Below are positions 1 to 8,773 of a DNA stretch of 21,732 bases, in pieces. The position numbers and the translations under genes were made by a program. Numbering within the stretch: the stretch's first letter is position 1; each line of letters begins with the position of its first letter. The notes under the pieces are model-generated. The model saw nothing but the letters and a program-made list of their open reading frames with translations. It was not told the origin of the DNA and did not search any database. The stretch lies in contig WHUX01000510.1 in assembly GCA_015179025.1 (NCBI GenBank), positions 1 to 21,732 of the forward strand, given 5' to 3'. Origin of the DNA: Terfezia claveryi. Taxonomy: Eukaryota; Ascomycota; Pezizomycetes; Pezizales; Pezizaceae.

Positions 1-65
1 ATAGCCAAAGAGATTCCAACGTTCAAACAAGACTTATAGTAAGGAGAAAACAAGTATTCCTTACA
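1..65. other. Edge of an unidentified element interrupting the outer chromovirus
   Basis: Homology between the minus-strand integrase fragment and the full chromovirus stops at about position 66. The flanking 65 bases match nothing else in the window. Read on the minus strand, the foreign sequence begins TGTAAGGAATAC right at the break. A TG start is what an LTR terminus would show, so this could be the end of another LTR retrotransposon that continues outside the window. The class is inferred from the junction only. Confidence 0.3.
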
Positions 66-1011
66 GCTGCCTTCATGTTTTCCCTCATAGCCTCTCTCAT
101 TGTGTCCAAGGTTTCGACTGTCTTGACTGCCTCAGAGTTGTTTGATTCAGTTGAGGCTTCAGTTGGGTTCTGGAAATTATTTTCTGGGTGTTGAGCATAT
201 GCGGCAAAGAATGGTCTGAGTTTGGTACTAGAATGGACAGTGTTATTATAACAGAACTCGGCAAATGGTAATAACTCGACCTAGTCATCCTGATCCCAAC
301 AGCAATACGTCCGTAGATAATGCTCAAGGGTCTGGTTGACTCATTCAGTTTGACCATCGGTCTGAGGGTGATATGCCGAGGACTTATCCAATTCAACTTC
401 TAATAACCGCATTACCTCCATCCAAAACGAACTTGTAAACACCGAATCCCGATCCGAAACAACCCTCTTTAGTAATCTGTGCAGCCTCAAAACCTCCTTG
501 ACAAATATCCCAGCCAACTCTTTTGCCTTCCGGTTCTTTAAGGGAATGAAATGTGACATCTTAGTAAACCTATCAACAATAACCTAGATCTGATTATACC
601 CTTTGACTGGTGGTAAATCAGTGATGAAATCTATCGAAATGTGTTCCCACGGCCTATAGAGGATTGGAAGAGGTACGAGCTTGCCATATTTCTTGTGTCT
701 TGTAGTCTTGTTTCTTTGGCAAGCATCGCATGTACGAACGTAGTTTTGTACCTAGTCTTCCATATTAGGCCAGTAGTAATTTTGTTTCATGAGCTCGAGG
801 ATTTTGTCACGTCCGAAATGACCTGCAACTTTAGCATCATGGCACTGGAAAGCCACTTTCAACTTAAGGGAGTTGTTGTCAGGTATAGGCGACGTTCATA
901 GGTTACCATGTTATCTTCTAAACTGTAATGATCGAGTCCAGGATACTCCTTGCCAAACTTCAACGCATTCCGAATCCCTAACCACTTGTCATCCTTGAGG
1001 CCAGCCTCTAG
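66..1011 (-). pseudogene. Outer chromovirus copy, integrase fragment
   Basis: The reverse complement aligns with about 7090-8020 of the intact-length element. It encodes the integrase zinc-binding segment and most of the DDE core (SDRDSVF and the QTDGQTE block are readable). Where the plus-strand copy has single-base deletions at about 7216, 7242 and 7572, this older copy keeps the reading frame, so it is the better guide to the ancestral integrase. It is nevertheless dead. An in-frame TGA lies at 341-343 where the other copy has CGA, and a TAG lies at 281-283 where the other copy has TGG. The left end is cut at position 66, and the right end is cut by the LTR of the inserted element. It continues in sense at 10222-10690. 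Confidence 0.88.
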
Positions 1012-2466
1012 TGTCATGGGGTGACATCCAGCCCTACCAAAGGTACTTGGGCTCTTATAGAACGACCCTAGAATCTATATGAACTCTAGGTACACACTTA
1101 GCAGTGTGGTGCAAACGTTTCTAATACTTATCTATAAGAGTTAAGTATATGAAACGGGTATGAACCTCGGAGAGGTTTATAATCATCCTAGATGGTTAAG
1201 ACCCTTATGGAACATCCATAGACCCTTGTGGGAGCTACGGTTTAAGTTTCATAAGAATCCGATTAACGGTTCAATAGTTATACTCAGATTAATATACTGA
1301 CTATATGCATAGCTAGCTATATTAGCTATTACCCTGAAGTCTTGGCGTTACCCTGAATATTGAATTATTACCCTGAACTGCAGGAAAATAATTCGGTAAA
1401 AATAACTAAAAAAATGAAGGACCGAGGGCACACTTTAGACCAAAGTGCGTCCGGTGACACTATAAGGGAGTGCGCCTAGGACAGAGGCCAAAGGTAGGGC
1501 CAAAACATAAAGTTCTCCGAATTTAATGTTTCAAGGTTCTATCTAGGCCTACTCCTCGTCCTGATTCCATTTCTGCAATCCTTTTTATGATCGGAGTTAA
1601 ACTCATGGAGATATAAGACTTTTAATATGGTCATATAGGTCCACGAGGAGGTTTACTTATTATTGGTAATAACTTCGTGAATAATTTGGGTATTGCGATA
1701 AACTAAGATTCTATAATCTTCTATGCGTTGATACCTTTCCAATGGTAATCTACTTGTGACCCACGGTTCTCTATTCATAGAGTTATGTGCAGTTGAAAAT
1801 TATTTTCAATGAAACTAGACACTATTAAGTGAATATTGCCGGAAACATAATTTGATGCCTTCGGATATTGTCGGATAGTAATTCGATAGTATCGGGGATT
1901 GGTAACGTATCTGAAATTGAATTTAGTTGTCTCGGATAAGAATTCTTTAATGGGATAAGCAAGCTATAAGCGAAGTACGTATAACATGCAGACATGGGAA
2001 TATTCTCTACGTTCGGGTTAGTAACCTGTGACAACGACTGCAGATAGCAACTGCATTAACAAAGGTGTGGATGGCATAACACTTAGGAAGAAATTCCAAG
2101 GTGACAGGTAGGCCCGCGTTTTATAAAATATTTTTATCATAAGAATATCTACGAACACCGCGGGATATAAATAGTGCAAGTAGTTCCGGTTGAATTCATT
2201 CTACCACCATCGAGTATTCGAAAGCAAGAGCACCTTGAGTATACGAAGCCTACAAAGTTCTAAGTCTTGAGTTAACTTTACTTTAAGCGACATAGGATTT
2301 ATTTTGTGTTGCGAAATAAGATCCGTCGTGAGGAACTATCGTTGGACTGAACTTTACTGCTATAGGATTGATATTCTGTGTTGCGGAATAGATATCGTTG
2401 CGGCAGCAAATTACGGCCGTTCTAATAGTCGCAAGAGCGCTATCAGTCAATAGGGCCCCCGTGACA
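1012..2466 (+). repeat. 5' LTR of the chromovirus
   Basis: The 1,455-bp direct repeat starts TGTCATGGGG and ends CCCGTGACA, giving the short inverted termini TGTCA/TGACA. It aligns end to end with 8774-10221. Visible internal structure includes three copies of TTACCCTGAA at 1329, 1348 and 1368, a hairpin near 1431-1447 and a TATA motif at 2166. By eye the two LTRs differ at about 20 substitutions, mostly transitions, plus roughly ten short indels. Confidence 0.93.
2166..2173 (+). promoter_or_regulatory. TATA box of the 5' LTR
   Basis: TATAAATA lies about 300 bp before the LTR end, following GCGGGA. It is identical in the 3' LTR at 9925-9932. It is the best core-promoter candidate for the genomic RNA, and its position would place R and U5 in the last ~270 bp of the LTR. 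The start site itself is not visible. Confidence 0.55.
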
Positions 2467-2490
2467 TTACTTTGTAGCCAGTAATTCTCG
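2467..2490 (+). promoter_or_regulatory. Primer-binding region, possible self-priming site
   Basis: Just inside the 5' LTR there is no TGG-initiated match of the kind needed to pair with a tRNA 3' CCA end. Instead, ACTTTGTAG at 2469-2477 is the exact reverse complement of CTACAAAGT at 2250-2258, in the presumed R/U5 part of the LTR. Tf1/sushi-group chromoviruses are known to prime reverse transcription from the folded 5' end of their own mRNA. A 9-nt match is short, so this is suggestive only. Confidence 0.35.
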
Positions 2491-2514
2491 CTACATTTGC
2501 TATATACTCTAATC

Positions 2515-3123
2515 ATGTCTAGTTCACAGACACCAAGAGGGCCTCGCCAGCCCTACCAACCCCTTACATTCCCAGATGTCACCCTCGTGCCATCACCCAA
2601 AGACCACACAATCTTCCGCAATCAGATACAGATACGGAAGATGATCTCATTGACATCCCAATGGAGGATATCCTATCTCGAGGGATGGAATCCTCCAGAC
2701 ACCCTATATATAGTCCAGATGAGTTACAGTCATTTCCACCTGGATTAATTGATCGATTTGGCCTACCTTCCCGAAGACCACCTCGACGAACAAACAGTAA
2801 TGCCTCTTCACAGGCCATCCCGCACAACCCCCACTACGTCCAATTCGACCCCCTCGTACAGGACTAAGCCAACAAGAATATGATGAATTATTGGCTAGGA
2901 TAGTTCGAGATGGAGCCACAGAATTCGAGCGGCAACGAGCCGAAATTCTGAACCTTACCGAAGGTTTAAATGCCCAAGCTAGTTTCCTAAAACAAGCATA
3001 AGAAGCTCATACTATTGTATTTAATGGTGCTAGAGCAACTTATGAAGACTTAAAGTTGCTACGACAACAGGTAACTGAAGAAGTAGCAGCTCTAAAAGGC
3101 AAACGGATGGGCAAGAAGATGCT
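2515..3123 (+). pseudogene. gag: Chromovirus gag, N-terminal part, frameshifted
   Basis: The first ATG after the LTR (2515) opens a Ser/Pro-rich segment (MSSSQTPRGPRQPYQP). Coherent protein sequence then continues in three frames. One includes a Pro/Ser/Arg-rich stretch at about 2640-2867. A Glu/Gln-rich, helix-like segment follows at 2861-3100. The frame changes near 2600, 2860 and 3104, and a TAA lies at 2999-3001. This would be the variable N-terminal region of gag ahead of the capsid-like core. No recognisable domain is present, and the assignment rests on position between the LTR and the capsid/zinc-knuckle region. The outer copy lacks this part, so the ancestral frame cannot be checked in the window. 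Confidence 0.6.
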
Positions 3124-4604
3124 GTGAAACGGCTAACAGTTTCCATTAAGGAAACGTTGGAAATCCAATGGAAAGAGCTAACAAAGAAGCTCAAGGAGGA
3201 TACGGAGGCAATAATAGATGCAGCTAAGGTTGAGTTTGATGGGATCAAAGCTGATGTGGGCAAGCTAAACGATTGGGCACAAAAAGCGATCAAACAAGAA
3301 CAAGATGATCGTATTCGGAGTTGCGAAACTAACAAGGAATCGGTAGAAGAACTCTCTCGCCGAATCCAAACTCACAAACGAAAGCTCAAAGACCTACAAG
3401 AGCAACCACTTGGCCAACAGCGCCCACCAAAACGAACTCGATCGATTGATGATGACATCGAAGATTTCATCATCCGTGGTACTCGGACAGGTCCAGTACC
3501 ACCTCCACCACCTCCACCTCCTCCACCTCCAGTCCAAAAAACCCGAGTTCTTTCTGACAAGAAAGAACCCCGAAACCTCCCCCTACCACCGAAGTTCGAT
3601 GGAACTTCAAGCAAGCTGAAGGAATTTCTGATGAAGGTAGACCACACCTTTGAACGCATGCCGCTAACATACTCTACTCATAGCGAAAAAATCCTGTTTG
3701 TAGCGATCTACTTACAGGAGGTGCGAGCACCTGGTATTACGCCAACCAACATAAGCGAACACCAGATGCCAACTCCGGATGGGTTGAATGGGACACGTTT
3801 AACGTCTTTAAACGTGAATTCATAAACGCACACCAGAACCAGCATGAGAAGCGAGATGCGAAGGTCTCCTTCAGAAGGAGTTCCAGAAGAAAGGTGAGTT
3901 GATGAAAGATTTCATCGCTCGTGTCAGGGTTCATCAGTTGGTAGCGGAACTACCACGGGAACAGCTCTGGGAGCACCTGATTAGTGCTATTCAGCCTGAG
4001 ACTCGGGCCCATATGGTCCGAGTCAGTACTGACAAAGACATTCTAGACAAGGTACCTGCAAGCACAGAAATGTGCTTTCAGGCCATCGCAAATGCCGGGT
4101 CTCAGGTTGAGTATGAGAAGGTGAGGGAGGCACATGCACAGAGCCAGTTCCGTCAAAAAGAACAGGCTGCTGGTGCGAAAAAGGAGGTACCCAACACTCC
4201 CAAGACTGCCGAAAAGAAGTCCGAAAACCTCAAAGACCGAATTACCAAGCCCAAGCAAAAGGCAAAAACCAAGCCTGATGCTAAAGCTAAATCCAAGTCA
4301 GATACTCCTTCTAAAAAAGCCAAAGAGCCTGGCCAAGATAGCGTTACATACGCTATGAGACAGGCTCGAAAGAAGGACGGACAGTGCATCAAGTGTGGGG
4401 ACAAATCTCACATGATGGGTGACTGTTCTATCGGTTGGAAGGTTACGGATGAAACAAAGGCAAAGGGGAAGGGAAAGGGAAAGGAGGAAGCTAAGAAAGT
4501 GGCGACAGTGTCTGCAGGAGCGGCTGTGTAGCGCCACTTGAGGTTCAGTTTGGGCAATTGTTAGTGAGGATGAGTTGGATTATGGGGAAAATTCGGACTG
4601 TTAG
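3124..4604 (+). pseudogene. gag: Chromovirus gag core: capsid-like region and CCHC zinc knuckle
   Basis: A charged, coiled-coil-like N-terminal part (about 3124-3420) is followed by a run of about eleven prolines near 3505-3530. A capsid-like segment comes next (LPLPPKFDGTSSKLKEFL, then a WYYANQH block in another frame). The helical part that follows starts near 3866. A Lys-rich linker leads to the nucleocapsid knuckle CIKCGDKSHMMGDC (CX2CX4HX4C) at about 4384-4425. Gag packages the genomic RNA and builds the particle. The frame breaks near 3720 and 3865. A missing base at about 4527 creates an early TAG at 4529, and another base is missing near 4556. Comparison with the outer copy (15876-16127) shows that the natural gag stop is the TAG at 4602-4604, which is in frame with the downstream pol sequence. 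Confidence 0.82.
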
Positions 4605-5102
4605 GGATGCGGGCTATCTAGTACGTCGGGTCGGATAGTCTCGCAGGATTGGTTTTCTATTTGTGTTATAAGGAATGGCATCTCTGTTGGCAGTTGGAAG
4701 GAGGAACATGAAGGGGAACCGATGGATATTGACCCTGTTTTGATTAGTTCTGTTTCTCGCAATTTGTCTTCTTCTGCTATTTCTTCTCTTTCTTTATCAA
4801 ATAAAAACGCAAAAAAAGGGACAAAAAGAAAAGCTGATGATGAGGTGGCTCCTCATATTGGCGCACTCGAAAAAAGACCACGAAAGGTGGCGGTGCCGGA
4901 TATTTCATTGGATGGAATTAAGGATCTCTCTTTGGCAGGAAAATCGGGTGCGAAGGTATTGAAGCGTGAAGGACTGAAATTTCTTATCTCTGTTAAGTTA
5001 TCTTGGATGTACGGAGGAAATAAACGCGAAATTTCCATTAATGCTTTGGTTGATACTGGCGCAGAAGCCACGATTTTTGATTCTTCTTTGTTGAACAGAT
5101 GA
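4605..5102 (+). CDS. pol: Chromovirus pol, aspartic protease segment
   Basis: The frame is open from immediately after the gag TAG (4602-4604). An ATG lies at 4722, beginning MDIDPVLISSVS. A Ser-rich then Lys-rich linker precedes the retropepsin signature ALVDTGAEATIFDSS, with the catalytic D at residue 111 counted from 4722. The protease would cleave the Gag-Pol polyprotein. The frame ends at 5100-5102 because one C is missing at about 5089. The outer copy keeps that base and reads straight on (FVEQMMLPWV) into the next segment at 5099. The frame upstream of 4722 is open and conserved in both copies, so the ATG may not be the true start; translation could enter from gag. Confidence 0.85.
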   Translation, partial: GCGLSSTSGRIVSQDWFSICVIRNGISVGSWKEEHEGEPMDIDPVLISSVSRNLSSSAISSLSLSNKNAKKGTKRKADDEVAPHIGALEKRPRKVAVPDISLDGIKDLSLAGKSGAKVLKREGLKFLISVKLSWMYGGNKREISINALVDTGAEATIFDSSLLNR

Positions 5103-7009
5103 TGCTGCCTTGGGTTAAGAGGGAGAAAAGACTGAGATTAGAGAGCGCCGACGGCTCGATTCTCAAGAGGTCTGGCACAGTGCAGGTTCAGAACCTGCAG
5201 ATGGAGGTCCCAGATGCAAGATCGGGACGAAACAAAACTCTTGACCTGGTAACTGAGGTTGCGTGCCTCGAACCAGGTCTTCCACTCATTTTGGGGATGG
5301 ATTGGATTAAAGCCAATTGTGATAAGCTACGGGTCACCACTCCTTATGGACTCGAGCTAAAAAGAGCGTTGGAAATCGAGGAGGTTACTGATTTCGCTGA
5401 CTTTGACGAAGTACTTGCAGAGACTCAATATGTCGGATTAATTGAAATAGGGGAATGGGATTATCAGAAGTTCGCTAATGGAGACGTTCGCAAGGTTATG
5501 AAAATAACAGCGACTGAAAATATCCATGAACTTGCTGATCGATTGCCAACACAGTACAGGGATTTTGTAAAAATCTTTGGAAAGGAGTTGCAATCCGCCC
5601 TTCCCACGCACGGTCCACAAGACATGACAATTGAGTTAGAAGAAGGAAAGAGTCCCCCGTCAGGAAAACTATACCCCCTCTCCCCTGATGAATTGGAGCT
5701 TCTCAAAGAATACCTAGATGAGATGCTCCGAACCGGCAAGATAAGACCGAGCAAAAGCAGTGCTGGCGCTCCTATATTCTTCGCCAAACAGCCAAATGGC
5801 AAGCTCAGAATAGTCGTAGACTATAGAGGGCTCAATGCCATAACCAAAAAAGACAAGTATCCCCTACCACTTATGACTACCCTAATGGAACAAGTTGGTA
5901 CTTCACAGGTTTTCTCCAAACTCGATCTTAAACTCGGGTTTAATCTACTCAGAATAGCGGCCGGAGACGAGTGGAAAACAGCATTCAAGACAAGATATGG
6001 CTTATACGAATATACAGTTATGCCTTTTGGGCTAACTAACGCGCCATCTGTTTTCCAGCGACATGTTAACAATATTCTATCGGAACGAATTGACCGAGGA
6101 ATAGTTGTATATATTGATGATATCCTCATTTATACCCAAACAGAGGAAGAACATGTCGAGCTCGTCCGTTGGGTGCTGCAGAAACTAACGGAGAATAACC
6201 TTTGTGTCAACATAGACAAGTGTATCTTCCATGTCCCAGAAGTCGAATTCGTGGGATTTAAAGTAGGTACAAAGGGGATACAAATGGGGCAGAAGAAAGT
6301 CGAGGATATCCTCGCCTGGCAGGCTCCTCGGAACGTCAAAGAAGTGCAGAGGTTTATTGGGTTTGCTAATTTCTATCGCCGGTTTATTCAAGGCTTTAGT
6401 AGTTTGGCATTGCCGATTCAGACACTGACGCACAATGGAGTTCCTTGGAACTGGACACAGCAGTGTCAACAGGCCTTCGATGAGCTAAAATATAGGTTCA
6501 CCACCGCTCCGATACTATGCCATTATCACCCAGAACGACCAAAAATGATCGAGACAGACGCGTCTGATCTAGCAAAAGCTGGTATTCTATCCCAAAAAGA
6601 ACCAGATGGTCGTTGGCACCCAGTAGCGTACTATTCGAAACGCTTTATCCCAGCAGAACTTAATTACGACGTCCATGATAAAGAAATGGTCGTAATTGTC
6701 AATTGTTTCCAAGAATGGAGACATTTTCTCATGGGTGCCCCGGAGGAGATAATTGTGTATACGGACCATAAGAACCTTGAGTACTTTAATTCCACTAAGA
6801 TACTCAATCGAAGGCAGGCCAGATGGGCGGAAATACTAAGCCAGTTCAATTTTAGAATCATCTACCGCCCAGGTGATAAGAATGGCAAGGCAGATGCGCT
6901 TTCTCGTCAGGTTGATCCTGACCTCGAAGGAGGGGGAGAGAAGCAGGACCACACGATTCGGATGTTCAAGCCTGGTCAATTCCAACTGGAACAAGTGAGG
7001 AGAGTCTAG
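5099..7009 (+). CDS. pol: Chromovirus pol, end of protease, reverse transcriptase and RNase H
   Basis: The 636-codon segment starts with the end of the protease (LPLILGMDWI). Reverse transcriptase follows at about residues 190-370. Visible RT motifs are the Gypsy-type LRIVVDYRGLNAITKKDKYPLP, split here as LRIVVDYRGLN then KDKYPLP, next FSKLDLKLGF and MPFGLTNAPSVFQ, and the catalytic YIDD at residues 338-341. RNase H follows, with catalytic D487 in IETDAS, then VAYYSKRF, an E in HDKEMVV, and YTDHKNLEYF, ending at ADALSRQ. RT copies the genomic RNA in the particle and RNase H degrades the RNA strand. The ATG at 5099 is only where the frame resumes after the 5089 deletion. The ending at 7007 is also artificial: a base present in the outer copy (CTAGG against CTGG near 6987) is missing, as is another near 7021. 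Confidence 0.93.
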   Translation: MMLPWVKREKRLRLESADGSILKRSGTVQVQNLQMEVPDARSGRNKTLDLVTEVACLEPGLPLILGMDWIKANCDKLRVTTPYGLELKRALEIEEVTDFADFDEVLAETQYVGLIEIGEWDYQKFANGDVRKVMKITATENIHELADRLPTQYRDFVKIFGKELQSALPTHGPQDMTIELEEGKSPPSGKLYPLSPDELELLKEYLDEMLRTGKIRPSKSSAGAPIFFAKQPNGKLRIVVDYRGLNAITKKDKYPLPLMTTLMEQVGTSQVFSKLDLKLGFNLLRIAAGDEWKTAFKTRYGLYEYTVMPFGLTNAPSVFQRHVNNILSERIDRGIVVYIDDILIYTQTEEEHVELVRWVLQKLTENNLCVNIDKCIFHVPEVEFVGFKVGTKGIQMGQKKVEDILAWQAPRNVKEVQRFIGFANFYRRFIQGFSSLALPIQTLTHNGVPWNWTQQCQQAFDELKYRFTTAPILCHYHPERPKMIETDASDLAKAGILSQKEPDGRWHPVAYYSKRFIPAELNYDVHDKEMVVIVNCFQEWRHFLMGAPEEIIVYTDHKNLEYFNSTKILNRRQARWAEILSQFNFRIIYRPGDKNGKADALSRQVDPDLEGGGEKQDHTIRMFKPGQFQLEQVRRV

Positions 7010-7674
7010 TAACGCGCCGCATATGGCAGTGAAGGCCTCACAAACGGAAGAATCAAGTTGGTCGAAGGAGATCCAAGAGGCTGGCCTCAAGGACGACAAG
7101 TGGTTAGGGATTCGGAACGCGTTGAAGTTTGGCAAGGAGTATCCTGGACTCGATCATTACGGTTTAGAAGATGACATGGTAACCTATGAACGTCGCCTAT
7201 ATATACCTGACAACAATCCCTTAAGTTGAAAGTGGCTTTCCAAGTCATGATGCTAAAGTTGCAGGTCATTTCGGACGTGACAAAACCCTCGAGCTAATGA
7301 AACGAAATTACTACTGGCCTAACATGGAAGACTGGGTACGAAACTACGTTCGCACATGCGATGCTTGCCAAAGAAACAAGACTGCAAGACACAAGAAATA
7401 TGGCAAGCTCGTACCTCTTCCAATCCCCTATAGGCCGTGGGAACACATTTCGATGGATTTCATCACTGATTTACCACCAGTCAAAGGGTATAATCAGATC
7501 TGGGTTATTGTTGATAGGTTTACTAAAATGTCGCATTTCATTCCTTTAAAGAACCGGAAGGCAAAAGAGTTGCTGGGATATTTGTCAAGGAGGTTTGGAG
7601 GCTGCACGGATTACCAAAGAGGGTTGTTTCGGATCGGGATTCGGTATTTACAAGTTCGTTTTGGATGGAGGTAA
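7010..7674 (+). pseudogene. pol: Chromovirus pol, linker, integrase zinc-binding domain and start of the catalytic core
   Basis: Two open pieces (7023-7229 and 7297-7674) carry the RNaseH-integrase linker and then the HHCC module, readable as GHFGRDKTLELMKRNYYWP and CDACQRNK. The start of the integrase core follows, with the first catalytic D in WEHISMDFITDLP and then VDRFTKMSHFIPL. Relative to the outer copy, single bases are missing near 7021, 7216 and 7242. Another is missing near 7572 (TTGCTG against TTGGCTG), which throws the end of this frame off, so the SDRDSVF motif lies out of frame. The older copy inserted on the minus strand was itself hit in this same linker region. Confidence 0.85.
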
Positions 7675-8531
7675 TGCGGTTATTAGGAGTTGAGTTGGAT
7701 AAGTCCTCGGCATATCACCCCCAGACTGATGGTCAAACTGAACGAGTCAACCAGACCCTTGAGCATTATCTACGGACGTATTGCTGTTGGGATCAGGATG
7801 ACTGGGTCGAGTTATTACCATTTGCCGAGTTCTGTTATAATAACACTGTCCATTCTAGTACCAAACTCACACCATTCTTTGCCGCATACGCTCAACACCC
7901 AGAAAATAATTTCCAGAACCCAACCGAAGCCTCAACTGAATCGAACAACCCTGAGGCAGTCAAGACAGTCGAAACCTTGGACGCAATGAGGGAGGCTATG
8001 AGGGAGAACATGAAGGCAGCACAGGACCGGATGTCCAAATACTACAATCTCAAGGTAGCAGAGAAGGAACCGACATTCAAAGTGGGAGATTGGGTCATGG
8101 TCAACGCAAAGAACATCAAAACAAGGCGTCCGACCAAGAAGCTTGACTACAAGTTACGAGGGAAGTTTAGAATCAAACGGCTTATAGGCACCTATGCCTA
8201 TGAGTTAGAGCTTCCCCCGAGCACAGGCAAAACTCACCCAGTTTTTCATATTAGTTTGTTGGAACCCTACCACCTTAACACGATTGCCGGCAGACGCTCG
8301 CCAACACCCCCTCCAGTCGACCTCGAAGAATCGGAATACCAGGTGGAAAAGGTTAGGACAAGTGAGCTCAGGAAGGGACGGGTTATGTATTTAGTCTCTT
8401 GGAAGGGTTACGGTCCTGATGACGACACATGGGAACCATATGAGAACCTGAAGGATGGAGCAGCCGATTTAATTCGAAAATTCCATCTGGATAATCCTCG
8501 TAAGCCTCGGGACCCTGATGTTATCTTGTGA
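7665..8531 (+). CDS. pol: Chromovirus pol, integrase core end and chromodomain
   Basis: Real protein in this frame begins before the ATG at 7665, around 7573. The segment carries the end of the DDE core (SSAYHPQTDGQTERVNQ, supplying the catalytic E). A helical region and the C-terminal integrase barrel follow (VGDWVMVNAKN, YKLRGKFRI, HPVFHISLLEPY). A chromodomain lies at about residues 224-280 (EYQVEKV, YLVSWKGYGPDDDTWEPYENL). The integrase inserts cDNA. Chromodomains on such integrases are known in some chromoviruses (for example MAGGY) to bind methylated H3K9 and bias insertion to heterochromatin, which fits the self-nested site seen here. The stop at 8529 follows PRDPDVIL and looks natural. 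Confidence 0.92.
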   Translation: MEVMRLLGVELDKSSAYHPQTDGQTERVNQTLEHYLRTYCCWDQDDWVELLPFAEFCYNNTVHSSTKLTPFFAAYAQHPENNFQNPTEASTESNNPEAVKTVETLDAMREAMRENMKAAQDRMSKYYNLKVAEKEPTFKVGDWVMVNAKNIKTRRPTKKLDYKLRGKFRIKRLIGTYAYELELPPSTGKTHPVFHISLLEPYHLNTIAGRRSPTPPPVDLEESEYQVEKVRTSELRKGRVMYLVSWKGYGPDDDTWEPYENLKDGAADLIRKFHLDNPRKPRDPDVIL

Positions 8532-8759
8532 GGATTTTTCTTTTTTTCCTATATTAGGCATTAGGTTTTTTGAATTATCTTTACGTTTTTGTTTTACCTG
8601 TATTTCTTATGCCATATGTCCCAGGGGTGCAAAGAGACGTACGCAGCTATGTTTTGGCTGTTGTATATGAGGACTGGTCCTCAAGCCCCATCCATTGTTG
8701 TTAGTAGCAATAATGATTCTGATTGCATGATCAATTAGGTTCTTGCGGACAAGAACCTT
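8532..8759 (+). other. Chromovirus 3' untranslated spacer
   Basis: This sequence lies between the pol stop and the polypurine tract and has no significant reading frame. T-rich sequence follows the stop. I see nothing else in it. Confidence 0.6.
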
Positions 8760-8770
8760 AAGGGGGGAGG
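8760..8770 (+). promoter_or_regulatory. Polypurine tract for plus-strand priming
   Basis: AAGGGGGGAGG lies three bases (CAC) before the TG of the 3' LTR, the expected place for the RNase H-resistant primer that starts plus-strand DNA synthesis. Confidence 0.85.
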
Positions 8771-8773
8771 CAC

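Noticed and set aside
1825..2034. 69-codon minus-strand frame in the 5' LTR, repeated at 9584-9793
   Set aside because: Its presence in both LTRs only reflects the repeat; no domain and no independent support.
2467..2490. Conventional tRNA primer-binding site
   Set aside because: No TGG at or within a few bases of the LTR end, so no pairing to a tRNA 3' CCA.
3372..3659. Antisense frame with a poly-glycine run
   Set aside because: Shadow of the poly-proline stretch of gag.
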